Assembly: GCF_964340395.1 (NCBI RefSeq)
Contig: NC_135568.1
Span: forward strand, 17,607,776 to 17,671,775
Source: Glandiceps talaboti
Lineage: Eukaryota; Hemichordata; Enteropneusta; Spengelidae
Length of the DNA: 64,000 nucleotides
Direction of reading: 5' to 3'
A program made the translations under genes and the position numbers. The notes under the pieces were generated by a model, which did no database searches, had not been told where the DNA came from, and saw only the letters and a list, made by a program, of their open reading frames with translations. The number at the start of each line of letters is the position of its first letter. The stretch's first letter is position 1. Positions 51,989-61,966 of the stretch are shown in pieces.

Positions 51989-52447
51989 TTATATTGCATG
52001 ACAGCCAATCAACGTTAGAATTTTACTCGGCGGGAATTTACAAGTGGTGTTAACAACATCCTTACATAACACACCTGTGGGTGCACACCATATTTTAATC
52101 AATTGTTTCTCGCGAAATGCAATTAGTCGGAAAACGGCGCATGATTTGTGAAAGTGCTCTGACCGCAAAAGTCGGGATGAGTCGCCCCCGTTTGAATTAC
52201 ATACCTTAGTAATAAAATGGAATGTCAGAGCCCAACAAATAAAATGAAATAGGACGACTTTACCTACAATGTGGTATAACGAACGTATATCTATAGGAAG
52301 TTTGCGATTTTCCATCTTGTTGGCACATAATCCCCCGTGTTTGTTTGAAATACCAAGATATGATTCAGTACACTTCAAGGACAACTCATACAAATCCACG
52401 CCAGATCTAGATTCTCGCAGACTGTACTCATAGCTTGTCCAGTCTCA
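51989..52447 (-). CDS. Open stretch, possible coding exon
   Basis: The longest open frame outside the repeats: about 150 codons from a TGA near 52,447 to the stop at 51,989. It has no ATG until an internal one with A at -3 (about 52,312-52,314) that starts MENRKLPIDIRSLYHIV. Just after this, TTGTAG|GTAAAG near 52,266 is donor-like, so the coding part may be only 52,267-52,447. The stretch LYELSLKCTESYLG before the ATG has an alternating hydrophobic pattern like a helix, in the manner of the N-terminal segments of some leucine-rich-repeat and F-box-like proteins. That resemblance is from memory and weak. It may also be chance. Confidence 0.2.
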
Positions 52448-53474
52448 GACAACACTAGACAAATGCAAGTGTGTCGTACGCGTGTCTGAGGTCCAATAAT
52501 TTGATCGTGTATATTGCTTGAAATTTACTTTCAGAAGAAAAACGTGTGGGTTTATCGAAATGCTTTGCCTATATTTTCACGTATACATAATGATTCACAA
52601 CAGCGGCGCGATCGTCATCGTGTATGATTTTCTCCCAACTCCTCGTACTTAGCCCCGTACTAGATAGGCTTCCTTTGACCGAGTGACACGTGAAAAAAAG
52701 CTCACAAAATGTAAGTTTTTTTCCGCATCCGCATATTTGTTATAAAGACGTTTCTTTTTATCGACGGTAATTACTATTTAGGTTTGTTGACAATTTTATT
52801 TCATCGCACTGTATTCGTACGCTCATACCTATATGTGTTTACAGCACTTGAACTTTGACATACTTTTGATAATTGTTCCGTGTCGGTCCTTGCCAATGTT
52901 AGTAAGAATGAAGTAAAGTATATTAAAAAATTATTTGACATTTGTAAATAAAATAAGATTGATAATACGAAAAGAATTATTCGGTTTTCGTGAATGTTTT
53001 CGGTCCAATCCCATTGAATGTCTGACAAGTTCATACAATGAGCATGATTTACTGGAGGAATCCGTACTGCAAATGGTAACTATATAGCTTTTAGTCACAC
53101 ATCTACTAGACTAGTATTCATGCCGGCCCCGTGCATCGCGTCAAAAATAAAGAAATCTTAATACGATATTAAAACAAATTCTATGTATTCATCGAATGAT
53201 ATTTAATACGTCAAACAAACAAGGAAGGCGTAGGATGTAAATACACATGACACACCCCTCGTCGATTGCCGTGGATGACAACTATATGTACTATCGGACA
53301 TGTCATTATGTACTCACGTGCACTCTCTACTACGCGAAGCACGACTCACCTTACTCACCGTTATCGTGGTTACTAGTGTGATGTTCGAAAATGCACAGGT
53401 GAATCTTTATCTAAATCGGATATAAACTCTACGGAATAATACATTTTACAATCATCTGCCTGGGATATATGGCA
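52448..53474. other. Unassigned intergenic DNA
   Basis: Scattered CpG-containing stretches around 52,600 and 53,260-53,360; no gene, RNA or repeat recognised. The short minus-strand frame at 52,801-53,034 has no motif. Confidence 0.5.
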
Positions 53475-53537
53475 AGTATTTTATTTTTTTATTTTTCCAA
53501 CTTTTTTTTTGGCCGACTCTGCTGACAGACACCGGTC

Positions 53538-53552
53538 CCGAGCACGTCGTGC
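53538..53552. other. Short palindrome GAGCACG-T-CGTGCTC
   Basis: Seven-base arms with one central base at the start of copy 1. Copies 2 and 3 have aaggacgtcgtgctc here, so the palindrome is imperfect in them. Confidence 0.6.
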
Positions 53553-53700
53553 TCGTGACAGGTGTGACCTTTGACATCCAATACGACGTGTTTCGGCGTC
53601 AAATACACATTCTTATTACCTTCAAAGGTGATCGCTCAAACATTATACCAGTTCTCAAAACTGTTAATTTACGTGTGATACTATCTGTTTTTCCAACAAC

Positions 53701-53724
53701 TACATACATACATACATACATACA

Positions 53725-53752
<28 letters not shown>
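53701..53752. repeat. (CATA)n microsatellite
   Basis: About 13 uninterrupted tetramers. Found only in copy 1, at the position of its ~1-kb deletion. The Thr-Tyr-Ile-His repeat it encodes is not evidence for a gene. Confidence 0.95.
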
Positions 53753-53756
<4 letters not shown>

Positions 53757-53841
53757 CACTGTGTATGTATAGTGTGTTTTGTGTACGTGTATGTGTGTGT
53801 AAGTCTACGGGGAGGCATGGAAAAAAATCAAGAACTTGCAG

Positions 53842-53953
53842 GGGGGGGGGCATCAATTTTTCCCAAGCTTTTGTAGGATGGGGCATGAAAAAAATACACA
53901 CGGAAAAGGGGAAATCCTCCGGGGACCCCTGGAAGTAAGATCTGGACACTCCC
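53842..53953. mobile_element. Remnant of the TIR element, copy 1
   Basis: Retains an inner-left piece (ggggcatcaatttttccc) joined to the right end, which finishes gacactccc followed by TTA. The left terminal repeat is gone. Confidence 0.5.
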
Positions 53954-54417
53954 TTACGAATGTTAAAGTTCGCTATTCTCAAATTGCACTGTTTTCACAC
54001 AAAAGCCACCTTTGACGGCTATACATCCAACATGGAAACTTCTCGTTGCCAGTAGGTCGTAGTCATCTCACACTTATTTCAAAGGTGGATGTGGACACTG
54101 TATACAGGTGAACAACGCACACTGAGTTCCGACGAAGTCCGACTCCCACCTTCTACACTAACATGAGACGTTGATCTCTCTAATTTGTTTATCATTGCCC
54201 CAACATTAATATACTCTCTCGACCAATCAAAAGATCTAACGTCTCTCGAGTCATTATAATACTAGCGCATCCAGGTGGACGTCTACACAGTTGTATGTTA
54301 ATGAATTCAGAGTACAAAATAAACTACTTCGAATACATCAGTGCCAATACTCAAGCTCTACGTAACATCAGTTATTATCATTATTATTAGTCATTGAAGA
54401 ATGTTGGCACATTTTAG

Positions 54418-54621
54418 ATGCTCTTCACGGCAGTATGGATTAAAATTAAAACAGGAAAACGACAAAGTGACCGAGTCGATACTTGTGTTCTTTGTGACTT
54501 AAATGAATTTGATAATGATTATAACTTCCTATTGAATTTTTTTTTTGCCAATGCTAGGTTCAAGTATATTATTTTCAACAATATTTTTATTGTCCACCTT
54601 CTTATGAAAAATTCACTGGGC
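54418..54621 (+). mobile_element. LINE ORF2 C-terminal remnant, copy 1
   Basis: The open frame reads AVWIKIKTGKRQSDRVDTC, then CVLCDLNEFDNDYNFLL, then ARFKYI. This fits the region after the reverse transcriptase domain of many invertebrate non-LTR retrotransposons, which has an I-x-I-E/K-T-G-R-like stretch, a C-x2-C pair, L-N-E, D/N-E-Y/F-H-F-L-L and a later R-x-K-Y/F. The expected His of HFLL is Asn here, the downstream Cys is Phe, and the rest of ORF2 is absent. It is therefore a dead 5'- and 3'-truncated fragment. The clade cannot be told from so little. Confidence 0.55.
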
Positions 54622-54639
54622 TGATATAATCTGACCAGG

Positions 54640-54760
54640 TAGTAGTCCGTAAGGTACGCCGTGACGGGCGCCCCCACACATCCGCCAACCCGGGTGAGAG
54701 GAGGCCGGTGAGGGCGGAACGTCACGACGTATCTTACAGTCTAACCAGAGTCTAACCAGG
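54640..54760. other. GC-rich tract in the 4.1-kb segment
   Basis: A GC-rich patch (cgtgacgggcgcccccacac, ggtgagaggaggccggtgag) that stands out from the AT-rich surroundings; repeated at 58,664-58,784. It may be part of a short retroelement. No tRNA-type A/B boxes were recognised. Confidence 0.4.
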
Positions 54761-55099
54761 TATTGGTAGCTTGATTTACAAACTCTTGCAACCTTTCACA
54801 AACACGCTCTACCACTGTAAGAGCTGAAACAAATAAATTGGAACTGTACATTTTTTTATCGTATTATGTTTTTGTTCATAGTGACTTGTATTTTGGACCT
54901 GTGGCCTTTGAATTAAAATGTAAAAACACCAGTGTAGTACAAGTGGGTCTTGTGTAGATACCGTTTAGAATGTACTATGCCCTTCGTGGAGTTAAGGGCT
55001 ATTTTAGTCTGTTAACTGTGTTGTCGACACGCATCGTAATAACAACCTACTCTGAAGCTCATAAAATCTGCAGAGAATACAAAAGATACCCTAAAAACG

Positions 55100-55285
55100 A
55101 TGTTGAAAGTCTCACAGGGGCTTGCAACAGATGATGATGATGACAATATCTATGTATGCGACGCCGGGAGTAAGAGTAAGAAGTTTGACTCAAAAGGCAC
55201 ATGTTTATGCAGTATTGGAAAGGAAATGCTTGATATCAAAATCCTGCAAAGAGTTGCAGTAAATTATTACGAACTCAGGCCTAGT
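55100..55285 (+). pseudogene. NHL-repeat fragment (TRIM/NHL-type), copy 1
   Basis: The frame reads SQGLATDDDDDNIYVCDAGS followed by KSKKFDSKGTCLCSIG. This matches the NHL repeat pattern: P/Q-G-[IL]-A-x-D, then N-I-Y-V-x-D, then I-x-K-F-D and a G-x-[FL] strand. It is one blade of about 40 residues. The frame is open for roughly 20 codons upstream of the ATG but holds no second blade, and it ends soon after. Full NHL proteins need five or six blades, so this is a fragment of a gene or a processed copy. Confidence 0.6.
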
Positions 55286-55299
55286 TAGTTTTGTTTATG

Positions 55300-55319
55300 A
55301 AAACAAACAAACAAACAAA

Positions 55320-55366
<47 letters not shown>

Positions 55367-55367
55367 G
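55300..55367. repeat. (AAAC)n(AAAT)n microsatellite, copy 1
   Basis: About five AAAC followed by about twelve AAAT tetramers, directly after the NHL fragment. Confidence 0.95.
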
Positions 55368-55629
55368 TACTGACAAACATCAACAATAGAGTAATCACAA
55401 ATCTGTATCAACAATAATGAATTTCGCAGCATCAAGAATTTATTAGTGTATGTTTTCCTTAGATGCAACAAATAGTCACAAATTCCAAAGGTGGCGTTAT
55501 TCAGTGTTTGTCATTCCGAGGAATCTTGCGTGAGTTTGAAGTACATCCCCCGAATGATAGAATGCTCAGAACAAAAAATTAAGACTACAATTTATTGTAA
55601 TGGCTTACTGCAGTACTTGTACAAGTTCT

Positions 55630-55735
55630 CGTGGTAGGAGTATTCGTCTGCTATGGCAGACAATCGGTCCCCCTTCGTGCATTGCCCTATAACTCGCGCC
55701 CGGCCTGGGAAGTCGCCAGCGAACAGAAGAACATA
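55630..55735. other. GC-rich conserved patch with hairpin
   Basis: Contains the hairpin GTCTGC-TATG-GCAGAC (about 55,649-55,664) and then actcgcgcccggcctgggaa. It is repeated unchanged at about 59,714-59,820. It is not a tRNA: no B-box-like GGTTCGA was seen. Identity unknown. Confidence 0.35.
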
Positions 55736-55879
55736 TACACATGTTTTTACAACTTACAATTGTGCGACGCGTACGTGTCAAAGGTTATGTCGTCATCTTA
55801 ATCGCTTTTGTATGAAGACATCCTAATCTCTGTAATATATTTTTGGTGTCTAGAAGGGAAATTGTTCAAAGCAAAATGA

Positions 55880-55945
55880 TCGTTGAAAAAAGTTGAAAAA
55901 AAAGTTAAAAAATAAAAAGTTGAAAAAAAATGAAAAAACGGCAAG
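55880..55945. repeat. A-rich GTTGAAAAAA repeats
   Basis: Several imperfect copies of gttgaaaaaa. The reverse complement pattern ttttttcaactttttttt occurs at about 56,512-56,529, at the start of the next tandem copy. Confidence 0.6.
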
Positions 55946-56548
55946 CTTTGTCAGAAATTACGTCACTTCCTTCATTTACAGCCCACATTTATATGATCAT
56001 GCAAGAGAGACATCTACTGTCTACACCAATTTGAAACAGAAGGGGTCTTGATGTCACATCGTTACAGACGTACACAGAACATACGTATGCTTGCATGTTG
56101 TGTAAAAAGCCAAGCTATACAAGATGATCGTTACAATGCTGCGAACTATCACCGTGAAACTGAAAGTAGAAGTACCACAGACATCAATTTGTACAATCTG
56201 AATACAAGGGTAAATTTCATTCTTTTATCATGTAAATAAACTTCTACAAAGAACGAGTTTTGGGATATCCCATATGGTAAGCCGTTCAGGCCAGAATTAT
56301 AATTTTATTTTAGCTGTAGTATTTCTTTTATATTTTTCGTACTGATAAACTAATTTAACCGTTTATGTACTATTATTCCATGTTCATATTATATCAATTG
56401 AAACAAGTTTTCATTTATTTGAGAATATTGTTTTATTTTTCGTCAAACCAGAATTTTTAAGGATTATATATAATTAAAAGTCAAAATTTATTTTTATAAA
56501 AGTTTTTTATTTTTTTCAACTTTTTTTTGGCCGAGTCTGCTGACAGGC

Positions 56549-56740
56549 GCAGGTAACAAGGACGTCGTGCTCGTGACAGGCGTGACCTTTGACATCCATT
56601 ACGACGCGTTTCGGCGTCAAATACACATTCTTATTACCTTCAAAGTTGATCGCTCAAACATTATATCAGTTCTCAAAACTGTTAATGTACGTGTGATAGT
56701 ATCTGTGTTTTTTTCCAACAACCGCGACTTCAGCCGCTTA
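56549..56740 (+). other. Segment-start block with open frame
   Basis: About 74 codons are open from a GTG (LVTGVTFDIHYDAFRRQIHI) in copies 2 and 3 and in diverged form in copy 1 (53,549). There is no in-frame ATG at the start and no known motif. It is probably not a gene, but it is one of the better kept parts of the three copies. Confidence 0.25.
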
Positions 56741-57365
56741 CACACATGTGTACACCGTCACGTTAAGGTTATGACCGCTTGTATGATGTAGTACGTAGAA
56801 CACGACCCATGTGCAACGGGTAAAAGTAGTTAATCTACAACAACTGAAGTTTGGCGCATCAATAACATTCATTATTGTGAAACTGGCCAGAATTGAAATT
56901 AGATGGCATGGTACACTATACTGTGAGCGTGAGCAAAATAGCTTTAGGAACAAAAACGTAATGTGAGGAAAAGTGAATGCGTATTTCCTAAGGGTCAGTT
57001 CAGGTACGTACGAGCGCACATGTTGACGTCGACCTTTGTATTACATACGGCGTAGGCGTGTTGTTCTCAACTTTTCATGATACATGTGTGTACTCAGACC
57101 ACTAAAAATGTATACTACAATGTACGATAAAGTATTTATCAGCACCAAATTATCACATACAACGCAATTATGTTATAAATAATACAGTTCAACATAATCT
57201 ATCTTATACTAGTGTCGGCGGATGAACAGGTGGTTTATGTCGGAATGACGAAATGACGTGTACAGAAATTGTCCGATACGTCTTTAGGGAGCGCCCAGAT
57301 TTTACTTCCAGGGGGCCCGGGGGATTTTCGGGGAGGGGGAGCATCAATTTTTCTCAGGAAGAATT

Positions 57366-57382
57366 GGGGGGGGGGGGGGGGG
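57366..57382. repeat. Poly-G run
   Basis: About 17 consecutive G. The same site in copy 3 is interrupted (gggagggggggggc, about 61,457). Length differences here are prone to sequencing error. Confidence 0.8.
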
Positions 57383-57442
57383 CTAAACAAAAAATTCACA
57401 ATTTTCTAGGGGGGTAATGGAAAAAAATCATGATTATTTAAT

Positions 57443-57652
57443 TCAACATAAATCAACTGCAATATTAATTCTGGCACTTCTCAAAGTAACTTGTCCGTGA
57501 GGAAGTGCAAGACTTGTTTCATCACAATCACTATCAGTGTTATCATCAGTACATGAATTTTCTGAGCTATCAGTATCACAATTGTCTCCATCACTGCCTA
57601 GATCATGCATTACAGAAGTATCACTTTCAGTCTCAGTCACTATCTGTTTCAT
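57443..57652 (-). CDS. Acidic Asp/Ser-rich ORF inside the TIR element
   Basis: 69 codons, with an acidic run in the middle (GSDGDNCDTDSSENSCTDD) containing four cysteines across the ORF and a basic tail. The copy at 61,529-61,738 differs only at one residue (Leu/Pro/His region near LALPHGQ/LAHPHGQ). Acidic N-terminal segments occur in several transposase families, but no catalytic domain is present. It may be a relic of the parent element or merely open by chance. Confidence 0.2.
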   Translation of the reverse strand: MKQIVTETESDTSVMHDLGSDGDNCDTDSSENSCTDDNTDSDCDETSLALPHGQVTLRSARINIAVDLC

Positions 57653-58441
57653 TCATGTCCATGATATTAATTTTAATTTCATTAATTTTTCCAGCCAGTT
57701 TTCTAAATCTAAATTCTGATGTTCCTACTATGTAAGTGGATACTATGTCTGATTTTTCTCTTTTTTAATTTTCACTGTTTTGGTAATTTATGCTCATTGT
57801 GGGGGGGGGGACATGAAAAAATACACAAGGAAAAGGGGAAATCCTCCTGGGCCCCACTGGAAGTAAGATCTGGACACTCCCTTACGAATGTTAAAGTTCG
57901 CAATTCTCAATATGCACTGTTTTTCACACAAAAGCCTTTACCTTTGATAGCTATACATCCAACATGGAAACTTCTCGTTGCCAGTAGGTAGTAGTTATCT
58001 CACACTTACTTCAAAGGTGGATGTGGACATTTTATACAGGTGAACAACGCACATTGAGTTCCGACGAAGAGCATGTATACACGTGGAAAGCTGAACACCG
58101 ACGCACCATTCCACGTCGACCAAGCGTCACTGCGACCTTGCACCACCGTTGTCTGGCGAAGTCTGACTCCCACCTTTTACACTAACATAATAGGTTGTTC
58201 TCTCTAATTTGTTTATCATTGTCCCAATATTAATATACTCTCTCGACCAATCAAAAGATCTAACGTCTCTCGAGTCATTATAATAATAGCGCATCCAGGT
58301 GGATGTCTACACAGTTGTATGTTAATGAATTCAGAGTACAAAATAAACTACTTCGAATACATCAGTGCCAATACTCAAGCTCTACGTAACATCAGTTATT
58401 ATCATTATTATTAGTCATTGAAGAATGTTGGCACATTTTAG

Positions 58442-58645
58442 ATGCTCTTCACGCCAGTATGGATTAAAATGAAAACAGGAAAACGACAAAGTGACCGAGT
58501 CGATACTTGTGTTCTTTGTGACTCAAATGAATTTGATAATGATTATAACTTCCTATTGAATTTTTTTTTTGCCAATGCTAGGTTCAAGTATATTATTTTC
58601 AACAATATTTTTATTGTCCACCTTCTTATGAAAAATTCACTGGGC
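58442..58645 (+). mobile_element. LINE ORF2 C-terminal remnant, copy 2
   Basis: Same fragment as 54,418-54,621, carried in the second 4.1-kb segment. Changes include WIKMKTG and CDSNEFDND. Confidence 0.55.
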
Positions 58646-59124
58646 TGATATAATCTGACCAGGTAGTAGTCCGTAAGGTACGCTGTGACGGGCGCCCCCA
58701 CACATCCGCCAACCCGGGTGAGAGGAGGCCGGTGAGGGCGGAACGTCACGACGTATCTTACAGTCTAACCAGAGTCTAACCAGGTATAGGTAGATTGATT
58801 TACAAACTCTTGCAACCTTTCACAAACACGCTCTACCACTGTAAGAGCTGAAACAAATGAATTGGAACTGTACATTTTTTTAATCGTATTATGTTTTTGT
58901 TCATAGTGACTTGTATTTTGGACCTGTGGCCTTTGAATTAAAATGTAAAAACACCAGTGTAGTACAAGTGGGTCTTGTGTAGATACCGTTTAGAATGTAC
59001 TATGCCCTTCGTAGAGTTAAGGGCTATTTTAGTCTGTTAACTGTGTTGTCGACACGCATCGTAATAACAACCTACTCTGAAGCTCATAAAATCTGCAGAG
59101 AATACAAAAGATACCCTAAAAACG

Positions 59125-59310
59125 ATGTTGAAAGTCTCACAGGGCCTTGCAACAGATGATGATGATGACAATATCCATGTATGCGACGCCGGGAGTAAGA
59201 GTAAGAAGTTTGACTCAAAAGGCACATGTTTATGCAGTATTGGAAAGGAAATGCTTGATATCAAAATCCTGCAAAGAGTTGCAGTAAATTATTACGAACT
59301 CAGGCCTAGT
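59125..59310 (+). pseudogene. NHL-repeat fragment, copy 2
   Basis: Second copy of the fragment at 55,100. It differs by Tyr to His in NIHVCDAG, a change at a conserved strand position. Confidence 0.6.
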
Positions 59311-59324
59311 TAGTTTTGTTTATG

Positions 59325-59380
59325 AAAACAAACAAACAAACAAACAAACAAACAAACAAACAAACAAACAAACAAACAAA

Positions 59381-59447
<67 letters not shown>

Positions 59448-59448
59448 G
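59325..59448. repeat. (AAAC)n(AAAT)n microsatellite, copy 2
   Basis: Same site as 55,300-55,367 but nearly twice as long, with both parts expanded. Confidence 0.95.
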
Positions 59449-60585
59449 TACTGACAAACATCAACAATAGAGTAATCACAAATCTGTATCAACAATAATG
59501 AATTTCGCAGCATCAAGAATTTATTAGTGTATGTTTTCCTTAGATGCAACAAATAGTCACAAATTCCAAAGGTGGCGTTATTCAGTGTTTGTCATTCCGA
59601 GGAATCTTGCGTGAGTTTGAAGTACATCCCCGGAATGATAGAATGCTCAGAACAAAAAATTAAGACTACAATTTATTGTAATGGCTTACTGCAGTACTTG
59701 TACAAGTTCTCGTGGTAGGAGTATTCGTCTGCTATGGCAGACAATCGGTCCCCCTTCGTGCATTGCCCTATAACTCGCGCCCGGCCTGGGAAGTCGCCAG
59801 CGAACAGAAGAACATATACACATGTTTTTACAACTTACAATTGTGCGACGCGTACGTGTCAAAGGTTATGTTGTCATCTTAATCGCTTTTGTATGAGGAC
59901 ATCTTAATCTCTGTAATATATTTTTGGTGTCTAGAAGGGAAATTGTTCAAAGCAAAATGATCGTTGAAAAAAGTTGAAAAAAAAGTTAAAAAATAAAAAG
60001 TTGAAAAAAAAATGAAAAAACGGCAAGCTTTGTCAGAAATTACGTCACTTCCTTCATTTACAGCCCACATTTATATGATCATGCAAGAGAGACATCTACT
60101 GTCTACACCAATTTGAAACAGAAGGGGTCTTGATGTCACATCGTTACAGACGTACACAGAACATACGTATGCTTGCATGTTGTGTAAAAAGCCAAGCTAT
60201 ACAAGATGATCGTTACAATGCTGCGAACTATCACCGTGAAACTGAAAGTAGAAGTACCACAGACATTAATTTGGTACAATCTGAATACAAGGGTAAATTT
60301 CATTCTTTTATCATGTAAATAAACTTCTACAAAGAATGAGTTTTGGGATATCCCATATGGTAAGCCGTTCAGGCCAGAATTATAATTTTATTTTAGCTGT
60401 AGTATTTCTTTTATATTTTTCGTACTGATAAATTAATTTAACCGTTTATGTACTTTTATTCCATGTTCATATATCAATTGAAACAAGTTTTCATTTATTT
60501 GAGAATATTGTTTTATTATTCGTCAAACCAGAATTTTTAAGGATTATATATAATTAAAAGTCAAAATGTATTTTTTATAAAAGTT

Positions 60586-60607
60586 TTTTTTTTTTTTTTT
60601 TTTTTTC
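60586..60607. repeat. Poly-T run at the copy 2/3 junction
   Basis: Around 21 T before caacttttttttggccg, longer than the T-rich run at the copy 1/2 junction. Confidence 0.85.
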
Positions 60608-60949
60608 AACTTTTTTTTGGCCGAGTCTGCTGACAGGCGCAGGTAACAAGGACGTCGTGCTCGTGACAGGCGTGACCTTTGACATCCATTACGACGCGTT
60701 TCGGCGTCAAATACACATTCTTATTACCTTCAAAGTTGATCGCTCAAACATTATATCAGTTCTCAAAACTGTTAATGTACGTGTGATAGTATCTGGGGTT
60801 TTTTTCCAACAACCGCGACTTCAGCCGCGTACACACATGTGTACACCGTCACGTATGACCGCTTGTATGATGTAGTACGTAGAACACGACCCAAGTGCAA
60901 CGGGTAAAAGTAGTTAATCTACAACAACTGAAGTTTGGCGCATCAATAA

Positions 60950-60971
60950 CATTCATTCATTCATTCATTCA
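60950..60971. repeat. (ATTC)n microsatellite
   Basis: Five to six copies in copy 3, where copy 2 has only cattcattattgtga. A recent expansion. Confidence 0.85.
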
Positions 60972-61377
60972 AACTGGCCAGAATTGAAATTAAATGGCAT
61001 GGTACACTATACTGTGAGCGTGAGCAAAATAGCTTTAGGAACAAAAACGTAATGTGAGGAAAAGTGAATGCGTATTTCCTAAGGGTCAGTTCAGGTACGT
61101 ACGAGCGCACATGTTGACGTCGACCTTTGTATTACATACGGCGTAGGCGTGTTGTTCTCAACTTTTCATGATGCATGTGTGTACTCAGACCACTAAAAAT
61201 GTATACTACAATGTACGATAAAGTATTTATCAGCACCAAATTATCACATACAACGCAATTATGTTATAAATAATACAGTTCAACATAATCTATCTTATAC
61301 TAGTGTCGGCGGATGAACAGATGGTTTATGTCGGAATGACGAAATGACGTGTACAGAAATTGTCCGATACGTCTTTA

Positions 61378-61966
61378 GGGAGCGCCCAGATTTTACTTCC
61401 AGGGGGCCCGGGGGATTTTCGGGGAGGGGGAGCATCAATTTTTCTCAGGAAGAATGGGAGGGGGGGGGCTAAACAAAAAATTCACAATTTTCTAGGGGGG
61501 TAATGGAAAAAAATCATGATTATTTAATTCAACATAAATCAACTGCAATATTAATTCTGGCACTTCTCAAAGTAACTTGTCCGTGAGGATGTGCAAGACT
61601 TGTTTCATCACAATCACTATCAGTGTTATCATCAGTACATGAATTTTCTGAGCTATCAGTATCACAATTGTCTCCATCACTGCCTAGATCATGCATTACA
61701 GAAGTATCACTTTCAGTCTCAGTCACTATCTGTTTCATTCATGTCCATGATATTAATTTTAATTTCATTAATTTTTCCAGCCAGTTTTTAAATCTAAATT
61801 CTGATGTTCCTACTATGTAAGTGGATACTATGTCTGATTTTTCTCTTTTTTAATTTTCACTGTTTTGGTAATTTATGCTCATTGTGGGGGGGGGGACATA
61901 AAAAAATACACAAGGAAAAGGGGAAATCCTCCTGGGCCCCACTGGAAGTAAGATCTGGACACTCCC
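61378..61966. mobile_element. 589-bp TIR DNA transposon, copy 3
   Basis: Same element with the same TTA flanks as 57,287-57,881; it differs mainly in the length of the poly-G tract. Confidence 0.6.
61529..61738 (-). CDS. Acidic ORF inside the TIR element, copy 3
   Basis: Duplicate of 57,443-57,652 with a single visible residue change. The near identity reflects recent duplication, not proven selection. Confidence 0.2.
   Translation of the reverse strand: MKQIVTETESDTSVMHDLGSDGDNCDTDSSENSCTDDNTDSDCDETSLAHPHGQVTLRSARINIAVDLC

Larger units (their letters stand above)
53475..56500. repeat. ~4.1-kb tandem segment, copy 1 (internally deleted)
   Basis: Starts in a T-rich run followed by ggccgactctgctgacag and ends where that sequence returns at 56,521. 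It is about 1 kb shorter than copies 2 and 3: the part equivalent to about 56,730-57,780 is missing and a CATA microsatellite sits at the gap. A further loss of about 90 bp between two CGAAG motifs (near 54,137; compare 58,063-58,160) is also seen. It is more diverged from copy 2 than copy 2 is from copy 3. Confidence 0.9.
57287..57881. mobile_element. 595-bp TIR DNA transposon, copy 2
   Basis: The left end GGGAGCGCCCAGATTTTACT and the reverse complement of the right end GGGAGTGTCCAGATCTTACT match at 17 of 20 positions, and similarity continues for about 50 bp. The element is flanked on both sides by TTA. A TTA target duplication with GG-starting ends fits the PIF/Harbinger superfamily, though CACTA-type elements also make 3-bp duplications. 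It is too short to encode a transposase, so it would be non-autonomous. It was duplicated with the surrounding 4.1-kb segment rather than inserted twice. Confidence 0.6.
56501..60585. repeat. ~4.1-kb tandem segment, copy 2 (complete)
   Basis: The full-length copy. It contains, left to right, the ggccgagtctgctgacag start, a 595-bp TIR element, a LINE ORF2 remnant, an NHL fragment, an AAAC/AAAT microsatellite and an A-rich stretch. Offset to copy 3 is about 4,085-4,090 bp. Confidence 0.93.

Noticed and set aside
53599-53982. 127- and 129-residue ORFs on both strands at 53.5-54.0 kb
   Set aside because: They run through the CATA microsatellite and a poly-G tract, and the frames are not kept in copies 2 and 3.
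54519-54725. Minus-strand ORF opposite the LINE remnant (copy at 58,543-58,749)
   Set aside because: It is antisense to a recognisable retrotransposon fragment and runs into the GC-rich tract; no domain.
55630-55735. tRNA or tRNA-derived SINE
   Set aside because: A hairpin and GC-rich patch are present, but no cloverleaf and no B-box-like sequence could be found.
55880-56530. Transposon bounded by the gttgaaaaaa / ttttttcaac inverted repeats
   Set aside because: The matching stretches are low-complexity A/T runs with no clear end or target duplication.
57505-57735. Plus-strand ORFs opposite the acidic ORF (57,505-57,735, 57,537-57,719 and their copies in 61.6-61.8 kb)
   Set aside because: They are antisense shadows of a low-complexity acidic stretch and show no motif.
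59310-59552. Minus-strand ORF with Leu-Phe-Ile-Tyr and Val-Cys-Leu-Phe repeats
   Set aside because: Direct translation of the AAAC/AAAT microsatellite.
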